64,000 nt of DNA from Symsagittifera roscoffensis (Eukaryota > Xenacoelomorpha > Acoela > Convolutidae): assembly GCF_963678635.1 (NCBI RefSeq), contig NC_087065.1, forward strand, positions 76,425,786-76,489,785, given 5' to 3'. The notes below the pieces were generated by a model that saw only the letters and a program-made list of their open reading frames with translations, did not search any database and was not told the DNA's origin. Positions 52,885 to 63,691 of the stretch are shown piece after piece. The position numbers and the translations under genes were made by a program. Position 1 is the stretch's first letter. Each line of letters starts with the position of its first letter.

Positions 52885-53016
52885 GATTAAACGTTCAGCT
52901 CAAGGTCAAACTTCCAAATATGACCGACTTGCACAAATAAAAAACTAAATTACAAAAAGGGCCCTTCCGTTTAGTTACGGCAAGTGCACAAGCTGGATAG
53001 GGCCATACCAGCGATA
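52885..53016. other. Spacer between B2 and C
   Basis: 132 bp without similarity to either element. It is either old target DNA or the remnant of another copy. Confidence 0.4.
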
Positions 53017-53927
53017 TGTAACATTCGCCCGGAAGATAAATATCGACGGAGAACAAAACTAAGTTCTAAGACGACTGGCTAATGTCTAAACAGAGCTTTG
53101 CATGCTTTTCACCGTCTCTACCAAGCCAGTACTTTCGGTGGTCTTTCTAACATCGGGTCGACAAAAAACGTTACTGCTTTCGGCTTCGGTCAAAACACTC
53201 AAATTAACTCAATTACATGCAGAAATAGTGAGCTCATGGCTGGATCTCAGTATCCCCAGACCACGAGGTCACTCCTAAAAACAGGGCTACTACTACTTAT
53301 TGAATTATTATTGTTTTTGTTCAGTAGATAAAAATCATCATCTCCATCGAAGATGGATCAACCCTTTCCCCCAACTCCTAGCTTCTCATTCTGGCAAAAT
53401 GAATTCAGATGTTCATAAAATTCAAATCAGGACATGACAGGGAAGCGAAAAGTTCATATAAGATGATAAAAGTTTCAGTCCCGAAACCCCTCCTGATTCT
53501 CGAATCCACTGAATCAAGCACGTTAAGCTTGATTTCTCTGTAACCCGGAAGGCTGGTTTCCACCCCTCACTGTTGTTAGCAACTGCCTTGCAACTATTGT
53601 AGCGACACAATAGTTGCAACTTGGAGCGGTCTCTGCTGCTTCTGCTTTTCTCTGATTCTGATTCTCAATTTTCTCGTTGTTGTCGTCGTCGCAACTATCG
53701 TTGTTGTGTTTCGTTTCGGTTTTTTCTCCAAAATGGCCGTTTTAACGTTTCTTAGAATTTTTACGTCATCAATTCGAATTTTTAAAATTTAGGAATTCCT
53801 AAATCCTTCGGCCTTCCCGATTTGTCCAACACTCTTATTCCTTCAAAATTGCCAATTCGGAAGGTTCACTGCTAAAATTTCGAATATGATGAATCTGCAT
53901 TTTGACCCATTCTGGTCGAATGTCACA
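53017..53927 (-). repeat. 3' LTR of C
   Basis: Plus-strand ends TGTAACATTCG and CGAATGTCACA, imperfect inverted ends, 911 bp. Shares with the A-type LTRs the ACGACTGGC block, 'ggatctcagtatccccagacca' and the TCCAT-ATGGA palindrome (53343-53357). The minus strand has CTGTCCGGGGAGTA directly inside (53928-53941), the same polypurine-type tract as A1. Confidence 0.85.
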
Positions 53928-54738
53928 TACTCCCCGGACAGTCTGGTCAATGTCCGCAATGTTCGTAAAATAGGTACAGTGTCATCGAACAGAATTTACA
54001 AAATGCACGAAATTACTTTTATCCACGTCACATCGACTCACTGCAGAATATAAATGGCATCATACTACATCACTATAGCCTTCAAATTCTTTCATTAATC
54101 TGCACATTGAGGATATGACTTAAGATAAAAAACATATTTTCCAATTTCCAATGTCAACGTCCTGATTAAAACTTTTTCTCCTAGGTTTAAAAGATGTTGG
54201 TTTGCAGGACAGTCCTGCCAACTAACAAGCTAAAATTATCCTACTATGCTTCTTCCCTTCGGAAACCTCGCTTGTTATTGTCCTGAATATTAAAACTAAG
54301 AAACTCTGTGGTTAGAAAGAACAATGAAACAATCTCCTTCTTCGAGAGATTACCCAAGCCTTTCATGTCACCACAAAGTGATCAGTTCTCCTAGCTGATT
54401 AAAAACAATCATGCAAGCTGGAATATTTAAATATACTCTTTCACTCAAGCCTTTCTAAATAAATAGTAAGTAAGTGTCTCTAAAGCCACTTAAGTAAAAT
54501 CAAAATGCAAATTTATAAATGCAACAATTTCAAAACTCAACTAAATGTTTCAGCTTTCAATTACAACTTGGTTGCTTAGTTTCTCACTTGAGTTTTTTCA
54601 CACACATAAAACAATTCTGAGTTTTAACTTTTTCTTCACCACTCCTTTGTTTTCTTCTTTTTTCGTCGTTTAGAAGTTCTAAAACTTCTAAATTCTTCTA
54701 ATTTCGTCTCTTTTTGCATCTCGTTTTTCGGCCATTCG
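53928..54738 (-). other. C 3' UTR with polypurine tract
   Basis: Non-coding, diverged homologue of 14633-15401; shared patches include ATAAATGGCATCATACTAC and 'aaactctgtggttagaaa'. Confidence 0.6.
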
Positions 54739-55119
54739 TCAATGTTCCATTTCCTCCTCCTGTGACACTGACTCTGCACTCTCAGTTTCTGTATCCTGCA
54801 ACACGTCATTAGCTATCCTGATGCCCTTGGAAGCCGTCCTCCAACACTTCTGCTCTTCTACCCTCTGTTTGCAACAAGGTAGGGGATCCACGTTAGATTC
54901 TCTGTTCCTGCAGAAGCTGTTGTGGAGACACAACGTTACATTTCTCTCCAAATCTTCCTTCAACATCTCTGTCTTCTCATTTCCACTACGTTCACTTGTC
55001 CTGGAAATCCTTTTCACAGCGGTGGACACTGCATTCCGATGAGTCACGAGAGCTCGCTTGAAAGCTCCGGCACCAATGTCCAGCTGATATTCACTGTACA
55101 CTCTGCCGTGCTTAGACAT
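54739..55119 (-). CDS. Small basic terminal protein of the element (C copy)
   Basis: 126 residues: SKHGRVYSEYQLDIGAGAFK, LVTHRNAVSTAVKRIS, a Cys-containing middle (CLHNSFCRN, LPCCKQR) and an acidic tail (TESAESVSQEEEMEH). It is the longest family member here. Two CxxC-like pairs are suggestive of metal binding but not a known finger. It lies in the same frame as the upstream gene, separated by a single TAG (55126-55128), so it may be an independent gene or the end of one long polyprotein. Confidence 0.65.
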   Translation of the reverse strand: MSKHGRVYSEYQLDIGAGAFKRALVTHRNAVSTAVKRISRTSERSGNEKTEMLKEDLERNVTLCLHNSFCRNRESNVDPLPCCKQRVEEQKCWRTASKGIRIANDVLQDTETESAESVSQEEEMEH

Positions 55120-55125
55120 ATGCTT

Positions 55126-57210
55126 CTAAGCATATTCGTACAACCATGCAGTCATGTTAGCTCTGAACCGTGGCATCAATCGTTTTCTTGCCCATATCTT
55201 CTTCACTTCCATCGGAATGTTTAGAATTTTGCACATTGTCTCAAAAAGATCTAAATCTTTTAGACAATCCAATTTCCGCAACTGTTCTCTCGTTGGCGCT
55301 TCCTGTCTATTATTCTCTCTTACATGAGCTTCCAGCCATCGTATCGCCATCATAACTCCCACTATCACTATTGTTATGGGCTGTGATGAATCTGGTAAAC
55401 CCATGGAGAGCAGCTCTCCAGAGTCCCAGATCAACACCACATTACTACGCTTGGGATACCACCAGATCTGCAGCAAGCAGTGACAGGGAAACTCGTCATG
55501 TGTCAACATGATGCTCCTCCAATTGCGCTTTCCCGAAGCTTCCAGTAATGGTTCCACTTCCATCATCACTCGTTGGATTTCATCATTCTCGTCTACTGTA
55601 TTGTAATCTGTAACAGTTGATCCTCTCTGTTTCTGTCTCTCAAAGTCACTGAAGTTCCCGCTCACGTATCCCATGAACTTCTTTCCTAGTATTGATTCCA
55701 ACTCTTCCTTGGTCCTCTCTGGAACTGCTGAGAACATCTTACATAGCAAATCGTAAGATTTCTCGGACATTCTCGCCAGTCTCACACACTTTGGTACTGA
55801 GAAGGCTTGATCCACGATCGTTCTCGTACTCTTTACATCCACGGCTACGAAATGTACCGGGTATCTGCTCTTGCACATTGGAGCCAATGTCGAACCCACC
55901 AAATATCGTGCTCCTGATGGTCTACAATAAGCCTCACTGTGTTTGATGTTCATTTCCGTCTCGATCGCTTCCCTCCATTTTCCTATGTATTTCTGCTCGG
56001 TTTGCAGAACTCCTGGGAATACTTCTACACTGATGGCTGTGACCATCTCATGTCTCTGTTCTAGATTCAATAGTGACTCTAGAGAACCAAACATGCTGTG
56101 GAATCCTAGTGCAGTCACTAGATTCACCTCGGTTCCTCCATGGCAATCTGCTATCAGTTCCGTTTCTGTTCTTGTTTTCATCACGATGTTCCCAAACAGT
56201 ACCGTCAATTGCTTGTGTTGTTTCTCTAGGGTCTTTACACAGTCCAGAACTCCACAAACGTGACCCTCCAGTCCACAGACTTCCGCCACCCAGCTACCAG
56301 GTTTGACCCAGTCTTTTGGTCCCCAGCCAGGCAACTCTACTTTATCTTCTCCGTTGCTCCTAGAGGCCGTTATCATCACATTATATATGATGTTGAGGTC
56401 ACGCAGGTTACAGTCTGCATTTAGTTCCCTCTGCACGTCTTGTGTCGCCCGTAATATCGAGTCAGCGTTGGGACTAGGACACCATGATGGCCTCATCAAT
56501 TCCCACACTGCCATCAAGCTCGTTCTCAGTAATTCATCTGAGAATCCCAACCCAAACTCCACTCTTTTGTCGGATTTTGGTACTGAAGGTGCAGTCACCT
56601 CTTCTTCCAAGACCAATCCCAATTTGGCCTGTGGATTGTTAACGCTCTTAATCGTTACAATTCTGGACGTCCAGAATCTTATTAACACCGCCTGCTCGTA
56701 ATCGAAGAAGCAATCGCGTATGTCTTGACTCAGGAAAGGGTTGTACGCTATCCCTATGATTCCGGATACGTAGCTATACGATTTCTTCTTGATCGGTCCA
56801 CAGTATTCACTGGACTTCGGCAGTGCCCCCATAGATTTTTTAGTGAGTCTCAGCTCCTTGTTTGAGAATCTCCTAATTTCGTCTATCTTTCTCGTGGGTT
56901 CTAACTCCTCGGGTTCTTTCATGTTCACCCTCATCGGTTTGCTTTGCTGCATATCTAGCAGAGCTAGCAAAAGTAAGGCTTTAGCTCGCTCATCGCCTTC
57001 CTTCAGCATCTTAAAACAAGTGTTCAATGCAGGTACTGAAATCTGCTCTATCATGAATCGAATGAAACAGAGAGCGTCTCTCCGCTTCGAACACGCTACT
57101 GCTGCTCCCTCTTGGCCTATCAGATCCCTCAGGTTCGTCATAAGGAAAACCTTCTCTTCTTTTGACCTCTTCCTTTCTTCTGAATCATACTCTTCGCGAG
57201 TTAGTCCCAT
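55126..57210 (-). CDS. Accessory protein of unknown fold, part 2 (C copy)
   Basis: 694 residues, open throughout, ending in a TAG. The N-terminal third (SKRRDALCFIRFMIEQISVP, KIDEIRRFSNKELRL, IGIAYNPFLSQDIRD, VPKSDKRVEFGLG, LMRPSW) is shared with B1 and B2. The middle (DWVKPGSWVAEVCGLEGHVC, IVMKTRTETELIADCHGG) and end (WWYKR-type tract, IRWLEAHVRENN, MCKILNIPMEVKKIWARKRL) appear only in C, except the last 70 residues, which survive in A1 and D. No known domain. The same frame continues upstream through three TAG codons at 57250-57252, 57295-57297 and 57328-57330 into the next segment, and B1/B2 align across that region without stops. Confidence 0.7.
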   Translation of the reverse strand: MGLTREEYDSEERKRSKEEKVFLMTNLRDLIGQEGAAVACSKRRDALCFIRFMIEQISVPALNTCFKMLKEGDERAKALLLLALLDMQQSKPMRVNMKEPEELEPTRKIDEIRRFSNKELRLTKKSMGALPKSSEYCGPIKKKSYSYVSGIIGIAYNPFLSQDIRDCFFDYEQAVLIRFWTSRIVTIKSVNNPQAKLGLVLEEEVTAPSVPKSDKRVEFGLGFSDELLRTSLMAVWELMRPSWCPSPNADSILRATQDVQRELNADCNLRDLNIIYNVMITASRSNGEDKVELPGWGPKDWVKPGSWVAEVCGLEGHVCGVLDCVKTLEKQHKQLTVLFGNIVMKTRTETELIADCHGGTEVNLVTALGFHSMFGSLESLLNLEQRHEMVTAISVEVFPGVLQTEQKYIGKWREAIETEMNIKHSEAYCRPSGARYLVGSTLAPMCKSRYPVHFVAVDVKSTRTIVDQAFSVPKCVRLARMSEKSYDLLCKMFSAVPERTKEELESILGKKFMGYVSGNFSDFERQKQRGSTVTDYNTVDENDEIQRVMMEVEPLLEASGKRNWRSIMLTHDEFPCHCLLQIWWYPKRSNVVLIWDSGELLSMGLPDSSQPITIVIVGVMMAIRWLEAHVRENNRQEAPTREQLRKLDCLKDLDLFETMCKILNIPMEVKKIWARKRLMPRFRANMTAWLYEYA

Positions 57211-57327
57211 AATGCACCAGGCAAACCTCAGTTGTAACTCTGATCTTATCTAAGGTACTGCCACGAGAGTGTGTATTCTTGGCGTAGTCCTCATCTATTC
57301 TTCGAAATACCTTAATACCACTGCTTT

Positions 57328-59427
57328 CTATGGAAGGCTCACCAACTGCTCCATCGTTTCTGCCTGTATCTCAGACGATGCTAAAGTCCCGTACGCCTTC
57401 TGCTTGAGGGTGGTGCCTTGCAACATTGTCTCCAGATAACCCTCCATGGCATCCTTGTCTTCCAGAGCCATCACGTACCCTCTAGCCGAGTTTCGGTATT
57501 CCAACATTTCCATGTATCCACCGGCCGGTTCATTTATCGACACAGCCTCCGATACCGTCAGTCGGTTATACTCCACTGGTACTAAGTGTCCTGCGACGTT
57601 TCCCTTTCCATGATTCATAGGAGATGACTTAAAGTCTTTCATTTTGCTCTCTCCACATTGGCTGAGTATTTCCATTTCCAAGGTTGCTCCAGTCAGAGTG
57701 CGGTCACTCTTTTTGGATTTATAACCTGTTGATTTTATTCCCGCCATGAGAATGGGTGGCACCATCGCTATATCAGTCAACATTTTGTCGGTGCCAGGCA
57801 ATTGATAATCACCTTGTCCCAAATCCATGACCTCTTCGACTCGTTTCCTTTTCGCCGAGTTAACAGCTTTCATCGATATCTCCGAATCCACCTTCGTCTT
57901 TCCGACTCTCCTCGGTATCACTCTGCTGCCTAACTTCATTTTCATCGCATTGATCTTATCAATCACCAATTTTGGTCGCATCGTCCCCCTCCTGGTTCTT
58001 GACAGATACACCACCTCTCCTTTATCGTCCTGCGGTGTCATCTTGATGGGAGAATTCGCTTCAATTTCATCAGTGGACGAGTCGATCAACAACTCACTCA
58101 GTCTCCCTTCACACTCATCAAGCTTGTTAAGGACTTCCCTCATCAAAGGTTGGTTGAGACCCGTTTTCAGAATGGACTGGGTCCCATAGCTCTGAACCAC
58201 TGTCCAGACTTCTTCCATGAACGCCACTCTGTCCAATTTGCATCCCGTCCTACTCTCGTGGTCTCGATGATGTACTTCCCATTCTTCTTCGGGCAGCGTT
58301 CCCAAGAAAGGTACTCTGGCTGAGGCCTCTACCCTTCTCCTTCTAGGTGATTCCATGAGGATTCTTTGGTCGTTATTCCTTGAATTGCCAGGAGAGCTGC
58401 TCTCCGGCAAATTCCGTTTCATTTCCAAGAAGGCTGACGGAGGCTCCAGTGTCGAGATGCCTTCATCCGCTGGCTCAGTCGTCTCCAACGTATCTGCGTT
58501 GTTCTCAAGATCACTGAAGATATTGAAATCCAGGCTGGATGCTCCTCCTGTCGATGCCCTGTCGTCTTCCCCACCAGCTTGACTTGCATCTTGTTGCATG
58601 GGTTCTTCAGTTTGACGGCTTCCTCCCTGTCCGTCATCTCCTTCTGACTTATCCTTCTTTGAGCTCGAGGGTCCTTGCTTATCATTGTCGGTTCCTTCCG
58701 GAAACTTCGGTATTATCAATATACCGGCCGATCCATCTTCCTCTTCTCCATGGACCACTTTGATTTCCTCGCAGCCGAAGGGTGCTAGGAAGGTTCTCGC
58801 CTGCAGCGTTCCTCCCACTTTCAACTCCGGTTTCACACTGGTCAGGATCAAGGAGGCTTCAGGCAGTTCGGTCCTGCCTCTCATCTTCATCGGAGCTAAG
58901 CCTAACCCCGTCCATTCCTCGTCAAATCTTCCAGGCTTGGGAGTCGCGGCGTTGCTTATTCGCCTTCTCGTCGCTTGATCCGTATATGTAAATCATGTGT
59001 ATTGTAACACGACGGCATTTCTCCCTACAAAGTATGGATCCATCGTTCCCACGAATTTCCCTACTCTCCTTTCATTGGTTTCGAATGCTCCCAATCTAGG
59101 AGACTGCACCACGGAGACTGCTCCGAGCAACATCCTTCTTATCAGAGGGAATTCAGGGATTGCCTCCGGCAGCTTCTCGTAATCACCTCAGTCCTTCGTC
59201 TCTTCTCTCACTTTATGATATGCTGCAGTGAGACGAGGCACTCTGGTTATTTCACCATTCGTTTTATCATAGGGTCTCAGATTCCAAAGCTTCGGAAACA
59301 CTTCGATGTGTCCTCTTTCTACTTCTCCCATGCGATCACGGAAGTGATCGTCAAAACTGATGACTGTCATCTCTGGCTCCGATATTTTCGTAAATAACAG
59401 ATCTTCACTCATGAGCTCCCGCAATGT
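57328..59427 (-). pseudogene. Accessory protein of unknown fold, part 1 (C copy)
   Basis: A 520-residue stretch (57328-58890) plus upstream in-frame segments divided by TGA at 58993-58995 and TGA at 59188-59190. It is disordered and charged in the first half (SEGDDGQGGSRQTEEPMQQD), then has a helical part (RVAFMEEVWTVVQSYG, LNKLDECEGRLSELLIDS) and a basic part with NSAKRKRVEEVMDL that aligns with SKRKREVEEAS of B1/B2. The segment around 59000-59187 (EFPLIRRMLLGAVSVVQSPR) also reads as protein between stops. It is therefore one long protein interrupted by nonsense codons. Confidence 0.65.
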
Positions 59428-62400
59428 GTGCTGTTCACACTAGTTCAGTGTACCACCGTCCACTGCTGATATGAGGTTCAGGTGCAGCACCGACCTCCTA
59501 TATGCCTCCACCTTAACGTCAGGGAACGCAAACGTGACTGCTGGTCCATAGATCACTGTCACAAACTCCGTGACTCCTCTGATCAGCGCTAAGGGATCGG
59601 TTCTCATAGCCAAGCTCAGATCGGTTAACAGGGGCATGCCTCCAACATGTCGCCTAACATCTTCCTCTCTATCAATAGTCTCGTCTTCTCCCGTTCCAAA
59701 GCGATTTTGTTGTAAGAGATATTGGATAAGAGTGTGTCTCAGGTCTCTTATCTTATTCCACGAGTCCGTGGATTTCTTCATGTCTAAGTTCCTCACTCTC
59801 TCTCTCATCTGCTCTGGACAACGTGTCAATTTCATCAGTCCTCCCAAGTTTCCGTGGGTAATCGCAATCAATGTCAGAAGTCCATCTAACCGCAGATTCT
59901 GGGTTCCTTCGGTGAGCAGCATCGCCGGTCCTTTCACGAAACTCTTTGCTCCAAATGTCACGAACAAGGCTATTAGTTCCACTATTGACACTTCGACTAC
60001 TGCTTGGAAGAATTTTTTTTATCAAGTAATGCGAGACTTTCGGGTAGACTTTTGCCAAGAAGGACGCGGTCCATCCGGCTCCCAACCCTTCCAGCATGCT
60101 GTCTGTCCGTTCAAAGCCCTCCTGTCCCTTCACTTCTTGGGTCCAGAAGGTTTCCAGAGTAATCAGACACATTCTGTTCACAAATTCAGCGGTCTTTTCT
60201 CCGGCATTTTCCGCCAGGTTCACCTCCTTCAACAAGTAGGCATGGACCTTTGTGATCATCACCGGGCCTTGCTCAAAAGCATCTGCACCCAATGCCGCTA
60301 CTCTAGGATTTAGGTGTAGCCACTGGTTGGCTTCCGGCTTGGTTTTCAAAACCATCGCCTCCAAATGAGCTCTCGTCTCTAGTGAATTTTTCCTCCTCGT
60401 GTTTTCACCTGTCACTTCCATTGCTCGGAACCATAAGTCGTTGGACATTGCCGCGATCACTCGATGGTCGTCGTCTATTCCCGGTTTCAGTTTGAGTTGT
60501 CGACTGAAATTGGACAGTTCCAACCCCAGCACCTCGTCCAACACTAACATGTGTAGCGCATGGTCCTTGAATCCTCTCATCGCGTTTGAGATATCTGACC
60601 ACACTGCAGGCAGTTCAGCCTTGAGTGGCCTCAGTTTCTCCATCTCTATCATGCGATTCGGGGCTGATATGATCACATCATATTTTCTTTCCGAAAGCAA
60701 GGTCACAATCGCATACACAAATTTCAGTCCATCCGGGAGATGTGCAAACCCCGGAGACAACGCGAATACTATTCTCGGTGTCACTTTGGTGAACGACCCC
60801 TCCTTCGTCGCATCCACCTTTTCACCCATCGACTCAAGGATATCTTTTATCGCTGGCCACACATCGTTCTTTGCCGTTGTAGGATCTCTGAGTCTGCTCA
60901 GAAAACCTCTACTGTGTAGATGGTCATTGATGCCAGCAAACACGATCGTAATCGGGTTCATGTCCATCTGCCTTTGTACCCCTATAGCCAGAGATATCGA
61001 TTGCAGTAGGTCCAGATCGACCGCTGCCAACATTATGACGTCCGGCCAAAACAGAGACTTGGAGGTGTACACGAACTCTGAATTCGCTACTATCATAATC
61101 TTGGCCTTCCTCATTTCTGCTTTGTCATAGGCGGCGAAGATGGTCTCATCTTTCTTTATCGCTTTCAATCCGCCATATCTTTGGACATCACCATCTTGAT
61201 TCACTAGTTTTGGGTATATTCTCTCCTTCACATGACCAGGGGGTGAGATTACTTGCCTGAACATCTTCACATGTTGTCCGATCGGCGCCATTGTCACTAG
61301 AAATCTTCCAGGTCTCTCTTCTCGATTCCCTTCATCATGATTCAACCTGACATCTTGCAATGGTCTCGCGTTCACTGGTCCCATTGTGTTGTTAGAGGGC
61401 AGTCCCTCTAGTTCAGCAAATCTCAAGGCCGTCGTGGAGCTGAAGTTTATGCGAGCGGCTATCAACCAGTCTACGCCGGTTATCGAGTACAATCTGCTGA
61501 CGGACAGCGTCGCTCCATTCAGCATCCTCCTTGCATCTTCGATGAAGCTTACCCTCTGGAGATCCAGCTTCATTAGCTCATCTTTGTGTACATGCCAGGG
61601 AGACGGTATGGGTCTTGACCACATCAACGAGCCTCTGCCCGGGCGTCTCTCCTCTCGACTGGTACTTGTCGTCTCCGATCTCGTGTCCGATCTAGACGTG
61701 CCGGATGCCTCTTCGATTGGGTTGACAGGTCCTATTCTTCTCCTAGGATGGATGGTCCTCCTCATCGGCGCTTCTCCCAATCGATCCTGTACGTCTGTCC
61801 TTTGACCTGGTTCGCTGGAGCTCTGTTGTCTGTAGTTCGTGACGGCCGGAACCGTCCCCAAGCGTGTTTCCAGGCTAGGAGGCACAAAGGTAGTAATCAC
61901 CGCGTCACTCGCTGTTCCTTCTTCCTTCAGCACTCCTGTGTCAAAGAGTTCCGCCTCTAGTTCGTCCAACCGCTCTTGGAAGACTCGATTCAACCAAGCT
62001 TGTCCTTCGATACTGTCGAAGTGGATGCCGTCCGTGGTCAGTCTGGCCTGATCCATAGCTCTCAACTCATGTTCGATGTCCATGAGGATCATTCTTCCGG
62101 CGTTCCGACTTGCGAGGTTCCTCAAGATGTTATTCCACCTGACGACTCCCTCGTTGTGCCTTCTTCCTGCTGCTGTCAAGCTTCTCGTGTTCATTGGCAC
62201 AGTGCAAACGGTCAGTACCGCGCAATTGAATTTCTGCCAGAGGGTAGTAATTAAACACACCATCATTGACTCCCATAGTGCTTCCTGCTCATCTGAACCT
62301 CTGGAGATTTCATTCGTCCCAACCAGGATCATCACATTGGGGATCCTCCCTGGATTCATCAGTTCCACCATCCGATATAACTGAGCTATCGTCGCGCCTC

Positions 62401-63691
62401 CAATAGCCATTACCGTGGTGACCCACGAGGTCCTCAAATTCGATAGTACCCTGACCAAGCTGTCTCCCAGTATCAGATGAGATGTCCCGAGTGGTGGTTG
62501 CTGCAGGTTTACTGCAGGGCTCCAAGTCGCTCGATTGAAGCAAGCTCTCGGATCTGTCTCCGGAACTCCCGTGAAATTATATTTCAATTGATTGTTCTTT
62601 TGTACGTCTATTATGCGAGACACTTTCTTCGCTGGCATCTTCTGTATTCTTCTCTCTGGGGCCTTCGAGCTCTCCATGAGTGGCGTCACGTCACTTATCC
62701 CCTGTCTGATCACGGTCTGGGAGAGTCGTACTCTGCCCGCGTCATCGATCGTTCCATAGGGTGCAGTCACCCCGGAACCTGGCGCATTCTTGTTGGCGAC
62801 CAGTCGTCCAGCTGTCTCTATCAGCTTCCTCACCGTTTGTTCCACGACGGGGTCACCCAAGGTGTCACTAGGGTCCGGGATCGTTACTCGATTTGTCTCT
62901 GTCGGGAGCCGTGTCTCCGTTGTTTGACTCATTTCTCGAGGCGTCAAGAGCTCCATCGGGGACTCCCCACGAGGAATATTCCTTGCAGGTATCACTTTCT
63001 CCACGGCCGTTGTCAACGCCATCTGTTCCGATCGCTCTTTGTAGTCCTGCCTCAAGCGCTCAATTTCTTGACCCTGCTTTTTGTTGCAGTCTTCGAACAA
63101 TCTTCTCCACGTGTCCCGATCGTCCTCCATCTTGAGCATGCTTTTGGTCATCTCGTCCAGCTCCTTCTTCGTACTTTCCAGTTCATCCTTCATCTCATCC
63201 AGATCTTGCATGGTTTGGTTCGTCTGAACCTTCTGTCCTACTTTCGCCCTCTTTGGTGGCACAGCTGCTCTCAGTGGTGAACCAGACGAGGCAGCCTCGC
63301 TGTTCATCTCCTGATGCATTCTCGTCAGCCCAGGCTTGGGTTTGGATGGCATAGGCATCTCACCTGGTTGGTAAGTCCTAGAACTTCCCATTCCAGGCTC
63401 ATTCGCCAAGTCACTCCCTGAGAGAGCCCCGTTTCTCCACCTCATCACTCTCATGTTCGGGCGGTCTAGTACTCCCCTCTCTCCATATGCTGCTATCAAC
63501 AGGACCTCCGTGGGGCGGTCCCCACGGTTGTCATGCCCCAAGATGTTGATCAGGGCGGTCAGCAACATGACTACCTCTTGGTCCTCCAGAGCGAAGTCTC
63601 GATCGATCAGCCGACGATAGATCGCATCTATCATCGGTCCTACATATGCCTCTGCCAGGTCCATCAATTCATCCAAGTTGAAATTGTCCAT
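59428..63691 (-). pseudogene. Giant coiled-coil/SGNH-hydrolase protein (C copy), one frameshift
   Basis: Starts MDNFNLDELMDLAEAYVG at 63691 and is open to a run of eight A near 60021, where one extra base throws the frame. The correct frame then continues from about 60010 to a TAG at 59440-59442. Residues 1-110: conserved start (MRVMRWRNGALSGSDLANEP). About 180-245: coiled coil (ELESTKKELDEMTKSMLKME). About 390-590: SGNH hydrolase with HLILGDSLVRVL (Ser 411), AIGGATIAQL (Gly block), ILVGTNEIS (Asn 460) and TTDGIHFDS (Asp 554, His 557), all catalytic residues intact. About 840-1010: a second block with PITIVFAGINDHLHS and RIVFALSPGFAHLPDGLKF that may be another SGNH-like domain without a clear nucleophile. 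No signal peptide or membrane segment. SGNH proteins are esterases, deacetylases or lipases; the substrate here is unknown. Confidence 0.75.

Noticed and set aside
52990-53016. A PBS-like TGGTATGGCCCTATCC on the minus strand just left of the C LTR
   Set aside because: It would make that LTR a 5' LTR of another element, but no matching internal sequence lies left of it and the tRNA it implies is not recognisable; the polypurine tract on the right side supports a 3' LTR.
54739-59990. Genetic-code reassignment of UAG in element C
   Set aside because: Host genes nearby use standard codons, UGA stops occur too, and at sites alignable with B1/B2 the UAG positions correspond to different amino acids, so mutation is simpler; kept only as a point to check.
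59570-63280. Several plus-strand frames of 90-267 residues opposite the giant SGNH gene and others opposite 55126-58890
   Set aside because: Shadows of the GC-richer coding strand; composition is unlike real proteins, and the sense strand has clear domain motifs.
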